Shown here: positions 51,312 through 61,597 of the stretch, one piece after another
Layout: every line of letters starts with the position of its first letter
How positions within the stretch are numbered: the first letter of the stretch is position 1
Source of the DNA: CAYRFF01 sp964423575
GTDB taxonomy: Bacteria > Bacteroidota > Bacteroidia > Chitinophagales > Saprospiraceae
Length of the DNA stretch: 64,000 bases
NCBI GenBank assembly: GCA_964423575.1
Contig: CAYRFF010000003.1
Span: forward strand, 1-64,000
Reading direction: 5' to 3'
Position numbers and translations under genes: made by a program
Notes under the pieces: model-generated
Told to the model about the DNA's origin: nothing
What the model saw: the letters and a program-made list of their open reading frames with translations, nothing else
Databases searched by the model: none

Positions 51312-53382
51312 GGGATTGTATCGCAGCCGCAACTTTCTCCTTACTTGGAATCATCGTATCTTCAAGTATACTGTTTAACGGTATAGCTGGTAGATTCTCT
51401 GAACCTATTACACGTACTCCCGCATCCAGGAATTCAAAACAGTTTTGTTGTATTCGGGATGCTATGCTCTGTGCAAATGAATTATCTACAGGCTCTTCTG
51501 TTACGACTAGTACTTTGTTATGGATCTTAACTCTATCATAGATTAAATCGATGTCAAGCGGTGCCAGTGAACGCAGGTCTATAATTTCAATACTGCTGTC
51601 AAATTCTTTGGCAGCATTCATTGCCCAGTGCACTCCCATCCCATAAGTTACGACTAGTGCAGATTGTCCTGAATTGATTTTCTCTTCGGAAGCATATTCA
51701 ACGATTTGACCTTTGCCGAAAGGCAGGATATAATCTGAATCCGGTTCAACAACTCTGGCTTTTTCCGTCCCTTTTACCTTGGACCAGTATAAGCCCTTAT
51801 GCTCAAATATGACAACGGGATTAGGATCAGCATTAGCCGCTTTGATGAAGCCCTTTAGGTCAGCTCCATTACTTGGATATACAATTTTAATACCTCTGAT
51901 ATTAGTCAGCACCGACTCGACGCTGGATGAGTGATATGGGCCACCGCTTCCATAAGCTCCAATCGGCACGCGTAGAGTCATATTTACCGGCCATTTACCA
52001 TTGGATAAATAGCAGGATCTCGATACTTCTGTGAATAATTGATTCAGTCCCGGCCAGATATAGTCTGCAAACTGGACTTCTACGATAGGTTTTAATCCTA
52101 CAGCGGACATACCCACTGTACTACCGACAATAAACGCCTCTTGGATAGCTGTGTTAAATACACGGTCATCACCGAATTTTTCTGCTAGAGTAGCTGCTTC
52201 ACGGAATACTCCGCCTAATCTTCTTCCGACATCCTGACCATAGAGTAGGGTGCTTTTATCATTTTCCATAAGTTCCTGAATGCCATGTAAAGCACAATCG
52301 ACCATCACGGTTTCCGGTTCTCCTTCGGGATTTCTGATTCCCTTTTCTTCTGTTACAGGAGTCTCTGCAAATTCATGTGTAAATAAATCTTCAGGTCGGG
52401 GATCAGCTGAGGACAGAGCCTTTTCATAATCTGCATCAACATTTGCGGAAGCTTCAGCCTCCATTTCTTCAATTTCTTCTTCTGTAAAACCAAATTCCAA
52501 GAGAGTTTGTCTCAACTTGGGATAGGGATCATCTTTTTTATGCTCTTCAATATCGTCGCGATAGGTCTCCATGCGCACGCCGGAAGTATGATGATTCAGT
52601 AATGGAACGCTGGCATGTACCAGGAAAGGGCGACGTTCTTCTCTGATTCTCCGTATAACATGTCTCAGAGTGATGTATGATTCCAGGAAATCTGTCCCGT
52701 CGATTGAAATCGCCTCCAGACCTTTAAAACCCTGTGCGTATTCAGCAGCATTCTGCGCGCGTACTTCATCCACGCTGGCTGAGATGTCCCAGCCGTTGTC
52801 CTGCACGAGATATAGAATCGGGAGTTGTTTTAAAGCAGCCATCTGAAAGGCTTCTGCGACCTCGCCTTCTGTTACGCTACCATCGCCTAGGGAGCATACG
52901 ACTACAGCAGATAATTCATCTTCTGTAGCTATTCCCACAGACTTCTTGTAATCCAGGCCCATAGCGATTCCCGTAGTGGGGATAGCCTGCATTCCCGTTG
53001 CAGAAGACTGGTGTGGAATCTTGGGTTTGTCGTCATCTCGAAGGCTCGGATGCGAATAATATGTCCTGCCTCCGGAAAACGGATCGTCAATCTTGCACAT
53101 AAGCTGCAACATGAGATCATGTGGCTTCATTCCTATAGTGAGGAGAAGTGAGTCATCCCGATAATAGGCAGAAAGATAGTCTTTGGCTTCAAGTTGCAGT
53201 CCACAAGCAATCTGTATTGCCTCATGCCCTCTGGAAGTGGCGTGAACATACTTACTTACTGTCTTGAAATTGGCTTCATATTTTTCTGTCATAGACTTAG
53301 CCGTAGCCATAAGGGTAAATGCTTTACGCAGTACTTTCTTATCTACTTTATTGTCTACTTTGTTGAGAGTCTTTGATGGCAT
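51298..53382 (-). CDS. 2-oxoacid dehydrogenase E1, alpha-beta fusion (second copy)
   Basis: The 694-residue protein fuses E1 alpha (about 1-330) and E1 beta (about 355-694). It carries canonical thiamine-diphosphate motifs: GDGSVTEGEVAEAF, then LYLVQDNGWDIS; the beta part has LYGQDVGRRLGGVF, EVQFADYIWPGLNQL and the glycine-rich GAYGSGGPYHSSSVE. This is closer to branched-chain or pyruvate E1 than the 8.2-kb copy, which lacks the last motif. The ATG at 53382 is chosen; the GTG at 53469 would overlap the upstream gene. It is third in a minus-strand run after paaZ and an enoyl-CoA hydratase gene, 22 bases downstream of the latter. Confidence 0.87.
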   Translation of the reverse strand: MPSKTLNKVDNKVDKKVLRKAFTLMATAKSMTEKYEANFKTVSKYVHATSRGHEAIQIACGLQLEAKDYLSAYYRDDSLLLTIGMKPHDLMLQLMCKIDDPFSGGRTYYSHPSLRDDDKPKIPHQSSATGMQAIPTTGIAMGLDYKKSVGIATEDELSAVVVCSLGDGSVTEGEVAEAFQMAALKQLPILYLVQDNGWDISASVDEVRAQNAAEYAQGFKGLEAISIDGTDFLESYITLRHVIRRIREERRPFLVHASVPLLNHHTSGVRMETYRDDIEEHKKDDPYPKLRQTLLEFGFTEEEIEEMEAEASANVDADYEKALSSADPRPEDLFTHEFAETPVTEEKGIRNPEGEPETVMVDCALHGIQELMENDKSTLLYGQDVGRRLGGVFREAATLAEKFGDDRVFNTAIQEAFIVGSTVGMSAVGLKPIVEVQFADYIWPGLNQLFTEVSRSCYLSNGKWPVNMTLRVPIGAYGSGGPYHSSSVESVLTNIRGIKIVYPSNGADLKGFIKAANADPNPVVIFEHKGLYWSKVKGTEKARVVEPDSDYILPFGKGQIVEYASEEKINSGQSALVVTYGMGVHWAMNAAKEFDSSIEIIDLRSLAPLDIDLIYDRVKIHNKVLVVTEEPVDNSFAQSIASRIQQNCFEFLDAGVRVIGSENLPAIPLNSILEDTMIPSKEKVAAAIQSLLDY

Positions 53383-53404
53383 ATTATTGTGATTTAATAG
53401 CAGA

Positions 53405-54175
53405 TTATGCTTTGTGCTTAATTGCGTCAAGTGCTTTTCTAGTATAATCGGAAAGGACGAGTAGTCCACTCATTTCAGCTCTTTCATTTAGCAAGTCATC
53501 CCAGTTTTCTGTTCCTTCCCAAAACACTTTTTTAAGAGCAGCAAGAGCTTCGGGATTATAGGAGGCCAGTTCAGCTGCAAATGCATTTACGGCGGTATCC
53601 AGTTCTTCATTGGAATCCATAACTTCATCATACAGACCATTCTGTAAAGCCCATTCTGCAGATCTCCACACTTGCGGGCTGATTGCCAGCTTAGAAAATA
53701 ATTTCTTACCTACTTTCCTTTCTACTGCAGGACCGATAACAAATGGACCGATTCCCAGCTCTAATTCACTCAATCTTATGGATGCATATTTACTTGCAAT
53801 TGCATAATCGCAAGCAGAGATAATTCCCACCCCGCCTCCTACAGCTTTACCTTGAATGCGTCCTATGACTATTTTGGATGATTTTCTGCAGGCATTAATG
53901 ACATTGGCAAAGCCGGAGAAAAACACCTGGCCTTCTTCGGGATTGCTGATGGCAATCAATTCGTCAAAGCTGGCTCCTGCACAAAATGTTCTGTCGCCAC
54001 CACTTTTTAGAATGATAACAGCTACCTCCTTGTGATTTTCAAGGTCTTTAATGGTATTAGTCAATTCTTTGAGCTGATATCCCGGCATTGAGTTATGCGC
54101 CGGATGGAAAAATGTGATGGTGGCTATTTTCCCCTGAATGTCGCAGTGCACATAGGCTTGTGAATCTTTTTCCAT
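53405..54175 (-). CDS. Enoyl-CoA hydratase/isomerase family protein
   Basis: The 256-residue crotonase-fold enzyme acts on acyl-CoA thioesters. The oxyanion-hole segments are FCAGASFDEL and GRIQGKAVGGGVGIISACD. The position of the usual first catalytic glutamate is a valine (GGGVGI), while the second is kept in LSELELGIGP, as in several isomerases and methylglutaconyl-CoA hydratase relatives. The neighbour paaZ suggests a PaaF/PaaG-like role, unproven. A 58-residue extension (start 54349) overlaps paaZ and is not conserved-looking, so the ATG at 54175 was used. Confidence 0.82.
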   Translation of the reverse strand: MEKDSQAYVHCDIQGKIATITFFHPAHNSMPGYQLKELTNTIKDLENHKEVAVIILKSGGDRTFCAGASFDELIAISNPEEGQVFFSGFANVINACRKSSKIVIGRIQGKAVGGGVGIISACDYAIASKYASIRLSELELGIGPFVIGPAVERKVGKKLFSKLAISPQVWRSAEWALQNGLYDEVMDSNEELDTAVNAFAAELASYNPEALAALKKVFWEGTENWDDLLNERAEMSGLLVLSDYTRKALDAIKHKA

Positions 54176-54236
54176 GTATGATTTATCTTTCTTTCCTGTG
54201 TGAGTTGAATTTTCAACAATGAATCCTCTGAGAGGT

Positions 54237-56282
54237 TTACTTTCTTTTACGTACCATAGTAAGAATAGTCGCCAGTGCAACTGTTTCGCCTTCCTGGTCA
54301 TAAACATCGACGAGGAATTTGACAATTCCCTTAGGAATATCGTCTTCATCTTTCTTTTCCTGGTCTATTTTATCTTTTACTGTCAGTCTTACACCGATGG
54401 TAGTACCGGCATAAACCGGTTTGGTAAATCTACATGATTCAAGACCGTAGTTTAATAATACCGGTCCTTTATCTGGATTGACAAAGAGTCCTGCAGCTGC
54501 CGATAACACGAAGTATCCATGTGCTACTCGCTCTTCAAATATCGTTTCATCTAGAGAAGTCACATCCACATGCGCATAGAAATGATCCCAGCTGACATTG
54601 GCAAAGTTTACTATGTCTGTTTCTGTGATTGTTCTTTTAGCTGTAATAACTGTTTCACCTACCTCAAGATCTTCAAAGTACTTCGTGAAAAGATGCTGTC
54701 CCGGGTCCTTGTACTTTCCACGTAGCTGGTATTCGCCCGTTACTTCAGTAAGCATAGTAGGACTTCCCTGAACTGCGCAACGCTGCAAATAATGTTTCAC
54801 ACCGCGCAACCCTCCCATTTCTTCTCCTCCGCCTGCTCTTCCAGGGCCTCCGTGGACTAGTGTAGGCAGGGGTGAACCATGTCCGGTACTATACTTGGAC
54901 GCTTCTTTGTTCAGAATTAAAATACGTCCATGGTGCGTCGCTGATTCGATTGTGAAGTCTGTTGCAATGGCCGAGTCTTCGGTAACGATTGAGGCTACGA
55001 GAGAACCTTTACCCATGTTGGAAAGGGTTATTGCTTCATCAAGCCCGTTATAAGGTATTATTGTTGATACCGGCCCAAATGCTTCAATTTCATGCACCGC
55101 CGTATTCTCAAATGGTTTAGCTTGATATAATAGGATAGGGCTGATGAAAGCACCGCTCTGAGTTCCTTCTCCTATTGTTTCAACTGTGTCGAGAGAACCA
55201 AACAATACCTCGTTGGTCTCCATAAGTGTAGCAACTCGTTCCCGTACCTCTTGCAGTTGTTCTTGTCCGGCAAGTGAGCCCATGCGTACGGTTTCATTAT
55301 TAGGGTCTCCGATAACTGTTTTACTTAACTGAGCGGATAAAGCTTCTTTGACGGCATCCACCTTGCTTTCAGGAACGATAACACGTCTGATAGCTGTACA
55401 TTTTTGCCCGCTCTTGGTGCACATTTCATTGCGAATCTCCTTAATGAAAATGTCAAATGTTTCTGAACCTGGTTCAATGTCTTCTCCGAGTACAATGGCG
55501 TTCAGAGAATCCGCTTCCATATTGAATGGTACAGAGTTTTCTATTATCGCCGGAGTCTGTTTCAGTTGTTTTCCTGTCGTCGCTGATCCTGTGAATGTAA
55601 CTACATCCTGATAGTCTACATAATTTAGTAAGTCATAAGCGCTACCACATAATACTTGCAGTGAGCCTTCCGGCAGAATTCCGGACTCGATAATATCCTG
55701 AACCATCGCTTGGGTGAGGAAGGAAGTAATGGTAGCTGGCTTTACAAATGCCGGCATTCCGGCTAGTAGATTCACTGCTATCTTTTCCAGCATACCCCAG
55801 ATAGGGAAGTTGAAGGCATTGATATGCACTGCTACTCCTCTTTTTGGTACCATAATATGATGGCCTGAAAAATCTCTGCCGCGAGATAAATCGATTCCAT
55901 CACCATCAACGTAATGTCTTTTATTCCCGAGTTCACGTCTTAAACTACCATTGGCAAATAGATTCCCTATACCACCATCAATATCTATCCAGCTGTCGAT
56001 CTTGGTAGCTCCTGTCTGATAGGAAATGGGGTAGTATTTCTTTTTTATTGAATTGAGATAGAGTGCGAGATCTTTGACCATTAATCCGCGTTCGTAAAAG
56101 GTCATTCTACGTAGATTGGGATTTCCGACTTCTCTTGCATATTGAAGTGCGGCTTCAATATCTATCCCTTTAGTTGAAGAAGTATAAAGAGCTTCACCGT
56201 TAACGGCATTATACAATACCTTGCCATCTCCTTCTCCGGCTACCCATTGACCGGCTATGTAATGTTTTAATTTTTTTGTCAT
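54237..56282 (-). CDS. paaZ: Bifunctional PaaZ: aldehyde dehydrogenase plus MaoC hydratase
   Basis: PaaZ opens the oxepin-CoA ring in aerobic phenylacetate degradation (hydratase) and oxidises the resulting aldehyde (dehydrogenase). The 681-residue length equals that of the E. coli enzyme. The N-terminal domain (1-520) has MVPKRGVAVHINAFNFP, FTGSATTGK and the catalytic Cys295 in GQKCTAIRR. The C-terminal MaoC hot-dog domain (about 535-680) has the Asp566/His571 pair in SWDHFYAH and AHGYFVLSAAAG. It heads a three-gene minus-strand unit; the monooxygenase genes paaABCDE are not in this window. Confidence 0.93.
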   Translation of the reverse strand: MTKKLKHYIAGQWVAGEGDGKVLYNAVNGEALYTSSTKGIDIEAALQYAREVGNPNLRRMTFYERGLMVKDLALYLNSIKKKYYPISYQTGATKIDSWIDIDGGIGNLFANGSLRRELGNKRHYVDGDGIDLSRGRDFSGHHIMVPKRGVAVHINAFNFPIWGMLEKIAVNLLAGMPAFVKPATITSFLTQAMVQDIIESGILPEGSLQVLCGSAYDLLNYVDYQDVVTFTGSATTGKQLKQTPAIIENSVPFNMEADSLNAIVLGEDIEPGSETFDIFIKEIRNEMCTKSGQKCTAIRRVIVPESKVDAVKEALSAQLSKTVIGDPNNETVRMGSLAGQEQLQEVRERVATLMETNEVLFGSLDTVETIGEGTQSGAFISPILLYQAKPFENTAVHEIEAFGPVSTIIPYNGLDEAITLSNMGKGSLVASIVTEDSAIATDFTIESATHHGRILILNKEASKYSTGHGSPLPTLVHGGPGRAGGGEEMGGLRGVKHYLQRCAVQGSPTMLTEVTGEYQLRGKYKDPGQHLFTKYFEDLEVGETVITAKRTITETDIVNFANVSWDHFYAHVDVTSLDETIFEERVAHGYFVLSAAAGLFVNPDKGPVLLNYGLESCRFTKPVYAGTTIGVRLTVKDKIDQEKKDEDDIPKGIVKFLVDVYDQEGETVALATILTMVRKRK

Positions 56283-56401
56283 TGGTGTATATAAATTTAT
56301 AACTATTCCGGCCTCAGATACTGAAATGTATGTTTTAAGGCTAAAATTTTTGCAGTGTGCTATTATAAGGAAAATCCTTGAATTTTAGCTACTACAAATA
56401 T

Positions 56402-56439
56402 AAAAAAAAAGAGGACAGAAATTATCCTGTCCTCTTTTT
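56402..56439. terminator. Bidirectional terminator, mainly for porV
   Basis: GAGGACAG (56411-56418) and CTGTCCTC (56427-56434) form a perfect stem with an A-tract on the left and a T-tract on the right. On the minus strand it gives porV a nine-T tail. Confidence 0.85.
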
Positions 56440-56458
56440 CAATATCCTAACTGCAATT

Positions 56459-57643
56459 TTAATCATTCAGACCGCGATCTGTGAAATTCATCGTCAGGGT
56501 GAATCTCATCGTGTTGTTTAACGGAGTAGCCTGGCCGTTAGCCGATACCAGGTAAGAGAAATTAAAACCGTAAACGCTATAGTTTACTCCAAAACCTGCA
56601 GTGATATAACTTATATTTCCTTTAATTACCGATTGATGGTAGTATCCTGCTCTCAGGGCAAGAACATTATCATAATCGTATTCTATTCCGAGGCCATAGG
56701 CAATCTCGGCAAGCTCTTCCCTCCAGCCATTTGGCGCATCATTGAAAGACTTGAAAATACCACCTATAGATGTAGTGTTCAAATAATCTTCAACATCATC
56801 CGGATCACGACTCAATGGAGGAGTAGGTACCATAAGTTTATTTGCTTCTGCCAAGAGGCTTAAATTATTATGGTCATCCAGCTTGAAAGTATAGTTGGCG
56901 CCCAGAGCCATATTTGCCGGAATGAAATATTCATAGTCTTTTATGTATGAAATCTTCGTCCCGATATCACCTAGATTCAAGCCTAAAACTAGGAATTGCT
57001 TATCGGTTATCGGCTGCTCATATCTCATCCCGATATCTACTGAAAAAGCGTGTCCCACGTTGATTGTGCTAAGTCCTAGTGTCTGACCCGCAGCGAGATT
57101 GGAATAGATATATTTGGCAGCTGCTGATAGAGCAAATCTATCTGATAGTTTTCTTGCATAGCCTGCAGCTATACTGAACTCATTAGGGTGACCGATACCT
57201 CCCGGATTCCCGTTCTCATCAGTATATTGGATTTCTCCGAGGTTGAAATAAGTAAAATTCAAGGATACTGCCTGGATGGGATCCCACTTATATGTTCCTG
57301 ATGCCATTAATAAGTTGACATCATTGGTAATTCCTCTGAGCCACGGAGTATAACTTAAGCTTGCGTTAAGCCCTTGTGATGAAAATGCACTGGAAGCATT
57401 ATTGTACTTAGGGCTTATTCCATCAGGACTGAGAACAGTTCCAATATTTCCTAGAGCACCGGCACGCGCATCCGGTGAAATACGCAGAAACGGAACTGCA
57501 GACATCACTGTGTTATTGCATAAATGTCCGTCAGGAGTGAGCCACAGACCCAGTTCTGTATCGAACTGGCATTGGGCCTCGATTTTGTTTACACCTACAA
57601 AAAGTATTGATAGTAATATTGATAATGTTAATATCTTGTTCAT
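56459..57643 (-). CDS. porV: T9SS outer-membrane protein PorV (LptO)
   Basis: PorV is a FadL-like outer-membrane barrel of the attachment complex; it shuttles type A cargo from the translocon to PorU. The 394-residue product has a signal peptide (1-23) and the family start VPFLRISPDARAGALGNIGTVLSPDG, followed by amphipathic beta strands (LSYTPWLRG, GTYKWDPIQAVSLNFTYF) to a C-terminal FTLTMNF strand. It follows porU by 41 bases on the minus strand, the usual Bacteroidota order. Confidence 0.95.
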   Translation of the reverse strand: MNKILTLSILLSILFVGVNKIEAQCQFDTELGLWLTPDGHLCNNTVMSAVPFLRISPDARAGALGNIGTVLSPDGISPKYNNASSAFSSQGLNASLSYTPWLRGITNDVNLLMASGTYKWDPIQAVSLNFTYFNLGEIQYTDENGNPGGIGHPNEFSIAAGYARKLSDRFALSAAAKYIYSNLAAGQTLGLSTINVGHAFSVDIGMRYEQPITDKQFLVLGLNLGDIGTKISYIKDYEYFIPANMALGANYTFKLDDHNNLSLLAEANKLMVPTPPLSRDPDDVEDYLNTTSIGGIFKSFNDAPNGWREELAEIAYGLGIEYDYDNVLALRAGYYHQSVIKGNISYITAGFGVNYSVYGFNFSYLVSANGQATPLNNTMRFTLTMNFTDRGLND

Positions 57644-57684
57644 TTATAAGTTTTCAGTTTAAAATATAGTGTTTAGCTCAATGG

Positions 57685-60600
57685 TTATTTAACGTATATG
57701 AGCTTGTTATCATTGTCTGATATTTTAATAATTTCCCCCGTAAATAGCTTATGTTCCATTATTACGCTGTAAAAGTACATATTTGCAGCCATTGCAGGAA
57801 ATGATTTTGAATCTATTATTATATCCGTTATAGTCGAAGGTGCATTTTCGTATTCTCTTTCGATAGTGAAAATATTTCTCCCCAAGGCATCAAAGAAAGG
57901 AATCTGTACCTTGAGATTCTTTCCTCCCATGTTATGCTTTATAAGAATCTGTGAAGAACTACTGAAGGGGTTTGGTACTGCTTTAGTATCCATAATCAGA
58001 ATTTCTTTTTCTTTTGTGACAACAAAATCAATGCTCGCAATACCCATATTATTAGCTAAGTCCCAAGCTTGCATGGTGAGTTTATGGGGACCTGGCTCTA
58101 TGCCGCTCAACGGATAGCTTAGAGTACCGGCTTTAGGGTTGTCCAGCTCTGCAGAGTAAAAGTTGTTTAATACTACAGAAGTGGAAATGTCGCCATCCAA
58201 ATAAACAATAATGTCATGGCCTATACTTTGTCCCGCTACGTTAATTCCGGTCTCCTTATCGCTGAGATGTGCAATAAGCAGCGGATTAGAATTGGTGTAA
58301 TCACCGTTTACAAATGTAGTGTCATCGAGGAAGATTTTTATAAGAGGTGGCTCGTCATCCGTTATTTCATTTTCATTAATGCCACCTATGTATATACTAT
58401 CAGCAAGGCCCATTGCATCCATCATACTTTCTGTAGAATAAGCATAGAAGGTGAATTTACCGTGACCTATCGAATAATCAATGTCCTTTGGTAGAGTAAA
58501 GTCAAACTTGAATCTTCCATTTATTACGGAGGCTTTCCCCTTGAAAAGAATATTTTCTTGCTGCTTGAATTTGAATACTTGACTGGCAGCCTCTTGTCCC
58601 AGAGTTTCTCTGATAATGGCTTTGTCATATAACATAGGGATAATGACTCCATTAAAGCCATTGAGTAATTCATCATTCTCGTTTCTTATTTCACCCTCAA
58701 CGGTAATGTTCTGAAGAGCTGTAAGAGTATCCGCGAATTCTTCGATATTCATTGAGTTTATCTGAGTAGCAACCACATTAAATTGAGGTACTGCTAGTTC
58801 CATCGCCGGATCTCCTAGCAGAATAAATTTCCTGGAGTTAGTTAAATAAGTACTGCTAAGAGAGTTTTTGGCAACTCTCAACATATCACCTAATTTTCTT
58901 GATCCTGCCTTGCGTGAATCGTATATAGCTTTAAATGCTTTCTCAGTTAATTCCATATTATGTGAATTATAAACAGGTCTCGTCGTGGAGTAAAGTGCAA
59001 TTCCACCACCATTCTTTTTCTTGAGTAAAACCTCTCCTCCTGAGGTGAAACCGGGGTTGTCATAGGCAGTAAATGTACAAGTAGCAGTAATGAAAAGTGG
59101 AAGTCTGTCAAAGTTATTCCATTGATGAATATCCTGTATCGACAGTACACGTTCCTGAGTCCATCCGGATGGACCGCCGTGGCCTATGTAGTTTACAATG
59201 AGAGCACCTGTGTGAATGGAGTTGTTAAGTGTCTTGTTAGCCTCCGGGTATCTTTCTCCATCAGCATAGAATTCCTGAATAAACGCGTCGAGTAAAATCT
59301 TTATAGTGCTGAACGCCGGAATGGACTTTTGTAAACTATCTGCCATCTTATTGGAATCTTTCATAAACCTCCCTTCATCGTCATCTCCTACGAATACTGA
59401 TCTCAGACGCCAATCTCCTAATGCTTCAGGTGATGATTCATAATGTATTATTTTATCGATAACATTCTCAGCTTCTTGAATATTTGTCGCAGGAATACGT
59501 CCTACAGATATATCAATATCGCCATAAATATCATCACCTTCATTTTCATCCAGTAAGGCATAAAAGTCGTCGTAATTGAATGATTCAAAGTAAAGAGTAG
59601 AATTCTTAGTATAGGCTGTAGGCACGAAATTATGGTCGGGATAACTCGTAAGAATATTTCTATAATCGAAGGTCGCGTCTCCCACCAGAATTACATATCT
59701 TAAATCGGATCTGTCATAAATCATTTTGATGAAATCCCTGATGGCAATAGGGGAGGATCTTCCACTACTGAATTCATTATATATTTCGTCAACATCTATT
59801 ACCTCTACAACAAAGTCATTATGGTGCCTCCTGAAATCGGCCAATCTTTCAGAAGCTTCCATGAAATCCGGATACGAGATGATTAACATGTCGGCATGAT
59901 CGAGCCCATGCAAATTCTGCGGTAAGACTTTTTCTATGAATGAAACATCAGAAAATTGCTTACCCTCATCAAATACGAGGTACTTACTTGACTCATTAAC
60001 AGCTCTTAATAAGAACTGTGACTCATTTGCCTGAGAATTTGGCATTATGCGTTTAACTGAGTATGGATCAGTGATATCCCAGAGATGACTGGAAGATTTA
60101 GATAGACTGGAATGATTTCCCTTAAGAATGATTTTATCCTGCTCCCCGTATGGCATAGAAAATCTGTACGGCTTATCGTATACACGCAACTGAGCATCGA
60201 GATTGATATCGATATAATCCAGCCAGCCTTTGGCAGCAGCAGGTGCATCGTATTTAACTACCAATGTATTGGGTTTTGTCTGGTTCACTTCACCGCGTAT
60301 GTTAGATACGTATGCAAAAGCCCTTTCGTTGTCGTGCAGATTAGTACCTGTAACTAAACTCTGAAAACTCTTCTCGTTGACAATATTAGTAATTGTTGTT
60401 ATTGCTGAATGCCTTCCGGCAAATGCCGTTTGAAATCTTAATTTACCACCGGAATAACCTTCATAATCTTTCATTAAATGTGAAAAGTCAATAGATTTCC
60501 CTCCATTTATCAACTCCCCAAACCAACTTAAACCACTACCGGAATTGCCCGCCTGCATTTCTAGTAAGTTTACCTGATCATTTTCGTGTGTTATGATGAT

Positions 60601-61479
60601 GCTTATCTTATCCGTTTGACTTTCACCACCTTGTGGCTTATCATTTGATACCTGAACTGTGGAAGCTTTATTTATTCCGAGCTTGATGAAATAATAATTA
60701 TGATTTGAGTAAGGATTATTTTTAAAAGAAGTAACGGTTTCATTTGAAACTTCCTGCTCAGGACCTATACCATAAAAAATAATATAATCATCTGCATCAA
60801 ATTTACCATCGTTGAAGCCTTTTTGATACACCGGAATTTCTTTGATATCGTCAGTTCTAGGACTTGAATTCTTCATGGGTAAGATACCCGTATCGTGTCC
60901 CCAGATTTGGATGTTTCTAGGATCTACTTCCTGGATGGGAATATTGTTTTTATCAAAGAAATCCTTCGTCAATCTTACCGGACCTGATTTCTTAATTCCT
61001 ATTTTGTAAAAGCCACCATCCGCAAATACTGATTCTCCTTGAAAACCACGCATAGTAACTCGATCATCGTTGGTGGTACTCTCGGAGGTAATTATTTTCA
61101 AACTCACCTCTGATAAAAGTACTACTTGTCCTAGCTTATTTAAGTAATAAGGAAAAATATTAATTCTTAATTCCCCATTTATTAGTTCTTGTGTTACTTT
61201 TGGCCTGAGTAATGGGATATCATCAGCTTGAATTCTGTTCTTAGGAATGAGTTTGTATACAGAAGACTTAGCAATTATAATTTTATAATCATTTTCAGCT
61301 GGTAAAACCACATAGTCAGTGAAGAATAGATTGGATTCAGAAGAATTTCCGTTAAGATTGTATATGCCTTCAGAAGAGTGCCAGGTAAAAGTATAGGATT
61401 CATGACTGACAACCTGAGCCTGCAGTATAACATGAGTAAAAAAAGAAAGTAAAAGAAAAAATATGTACTTTTTGCCCAT
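57685..61479 (-). CDS. porU: T9SS sortase PorU
   Basis: PorU is the gingipain-like (C25) surface protease that removes the C-terminal signal of type A cargo and attaches it to anionic lipopolysaccharide. The 1264-residue product has a signal peptide (1-22), an N-terminal prodomain, and a C25 domain with the dyad His767 (NYIGHGGPSGW) and Cys801 (TATCTFTAYDNPG). The Ig-like region is followed by a C-terminal domain with VPNPFSSSSQILIKHN. The ATG at 61479 replaces a TTG nine bases upstream. It is divergent from porP/sprF. Confidence 0.95.
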   Translation of the reverse strand: MGKKYIFFLLLSFFTHVILQAQVVSHESYTFTWHSSEGIYNLNGNSSESNLFFTDYVVLPAENDYKIIIAKSSVYKLIPKNRIQADDIPLLRPKVTQELINGELRINIFPYYLNKLGQVVLLSEVSLKIITSESTTNDDRVTMRGFQGESVFADGGFYKIGIKKSGPVRLTKDFFDKNNIPIQEVDPRNIQIWGHDTGILPMKNSSPRTDDIKEIPVYQKGFNDGKFDADDYIIFYGIGPEQEVSNETVTSFKNNPYSNHNYYFIKLGINKASTVQVSNDKPQGGESQTDKISIIITHENDQVNLLEMQAGNSGSGLSWFGELINGGKSIDFSHLMKDYEGYSGGKLRFQTAFAGRHSAITTITNIVNEKSFQSLVTGTNLHDNERAFAYVSNIRGEVNQTKPNTLVVKYDAPAAAKGWLDYIDINLDAQLRVYDKPYRFSMPYGEQDKIILKGNHSSLSKSSSHLWDITDPYSVKRIMPNSQANESQFLLRAVNESSKYLVFDEGKQFSDVSFIEKVLPQNLHGLDHADMLIISYPDFMEASERLADFRRHHNDFVVEVIDVDEIYNEFSSGRSSPIAIRDFIKMIYDRSDLRYVILVGDATFDYRNILTSYPDHNFVPTAYTKNSTLYFESFNYDDFYALLDENEGDDIYGDIDISVGRIPATNIQEAENVIDKIIHYESSPEALGDWRLRSVFVGDDDEGRFMKDSNKMADSLQKSIPAFSTIKILLDAFIQEFYADGERYPEANKTLNNSIHTGALIVNYIGHGGPSGWTQERVLSIQDIHQWNNFDRLPLFITATCTFTAYDNPGFTSGGEVLLKKKNGGGIALYSTTRPVYNSHNMELTEKAFKAIYDSRKAGSRKLGDMLRVAKNSLSSTYLTNSRKFILLGDPAMELAVPQFNVVATQINSMNIEEFADTLTALQNITVEGEIRNENDELLNGFNGVIIPMLYDKAIIRETLGQEAASQVFKFKQQENILFKGKASVINGRFKFDFTLPKDIDYSIGHGKFTFYAYSTESMMDAMGLADSIYIGGINENEITDDEPPLIKIFLDDTTFVNGDYTNSNPLLIAHLSDKETGINVAGQSIGHDIIVYLDGDISTSVVLNNFYSAELDNPKAGTLSYPLSGIEPGPHKLTMQAWDLANNMGIASIDFVVTKEKEILIMDTKAVPNPFSSSSQILIKHNMGGKNLKVQIPFFDALGRNIFTIEREYENAPSTITDIIIDSKSFPAMAANMYFYSVIMEHKLFTGEIIKISDNDNKLIYVK

Positions 61480-61597
61480 ATTGCTCAATCGAAGGTTAAT
61501 TGGTTTATAAATTATACTTATATTAATGGTTTGAACGTTTAGTGGTGTTTGTATATTGCATCTAAATAATCACCACCAATATAGTTAAATAGAATTA

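Noticed and set aside
54176..54349. 58-residue N-terminal extension of the enoyl-CoA hydratase frame
   Set aside because: Overlaps the 3' end of paaZ; the conserved crotonase fold starts after the ATG at 54175.
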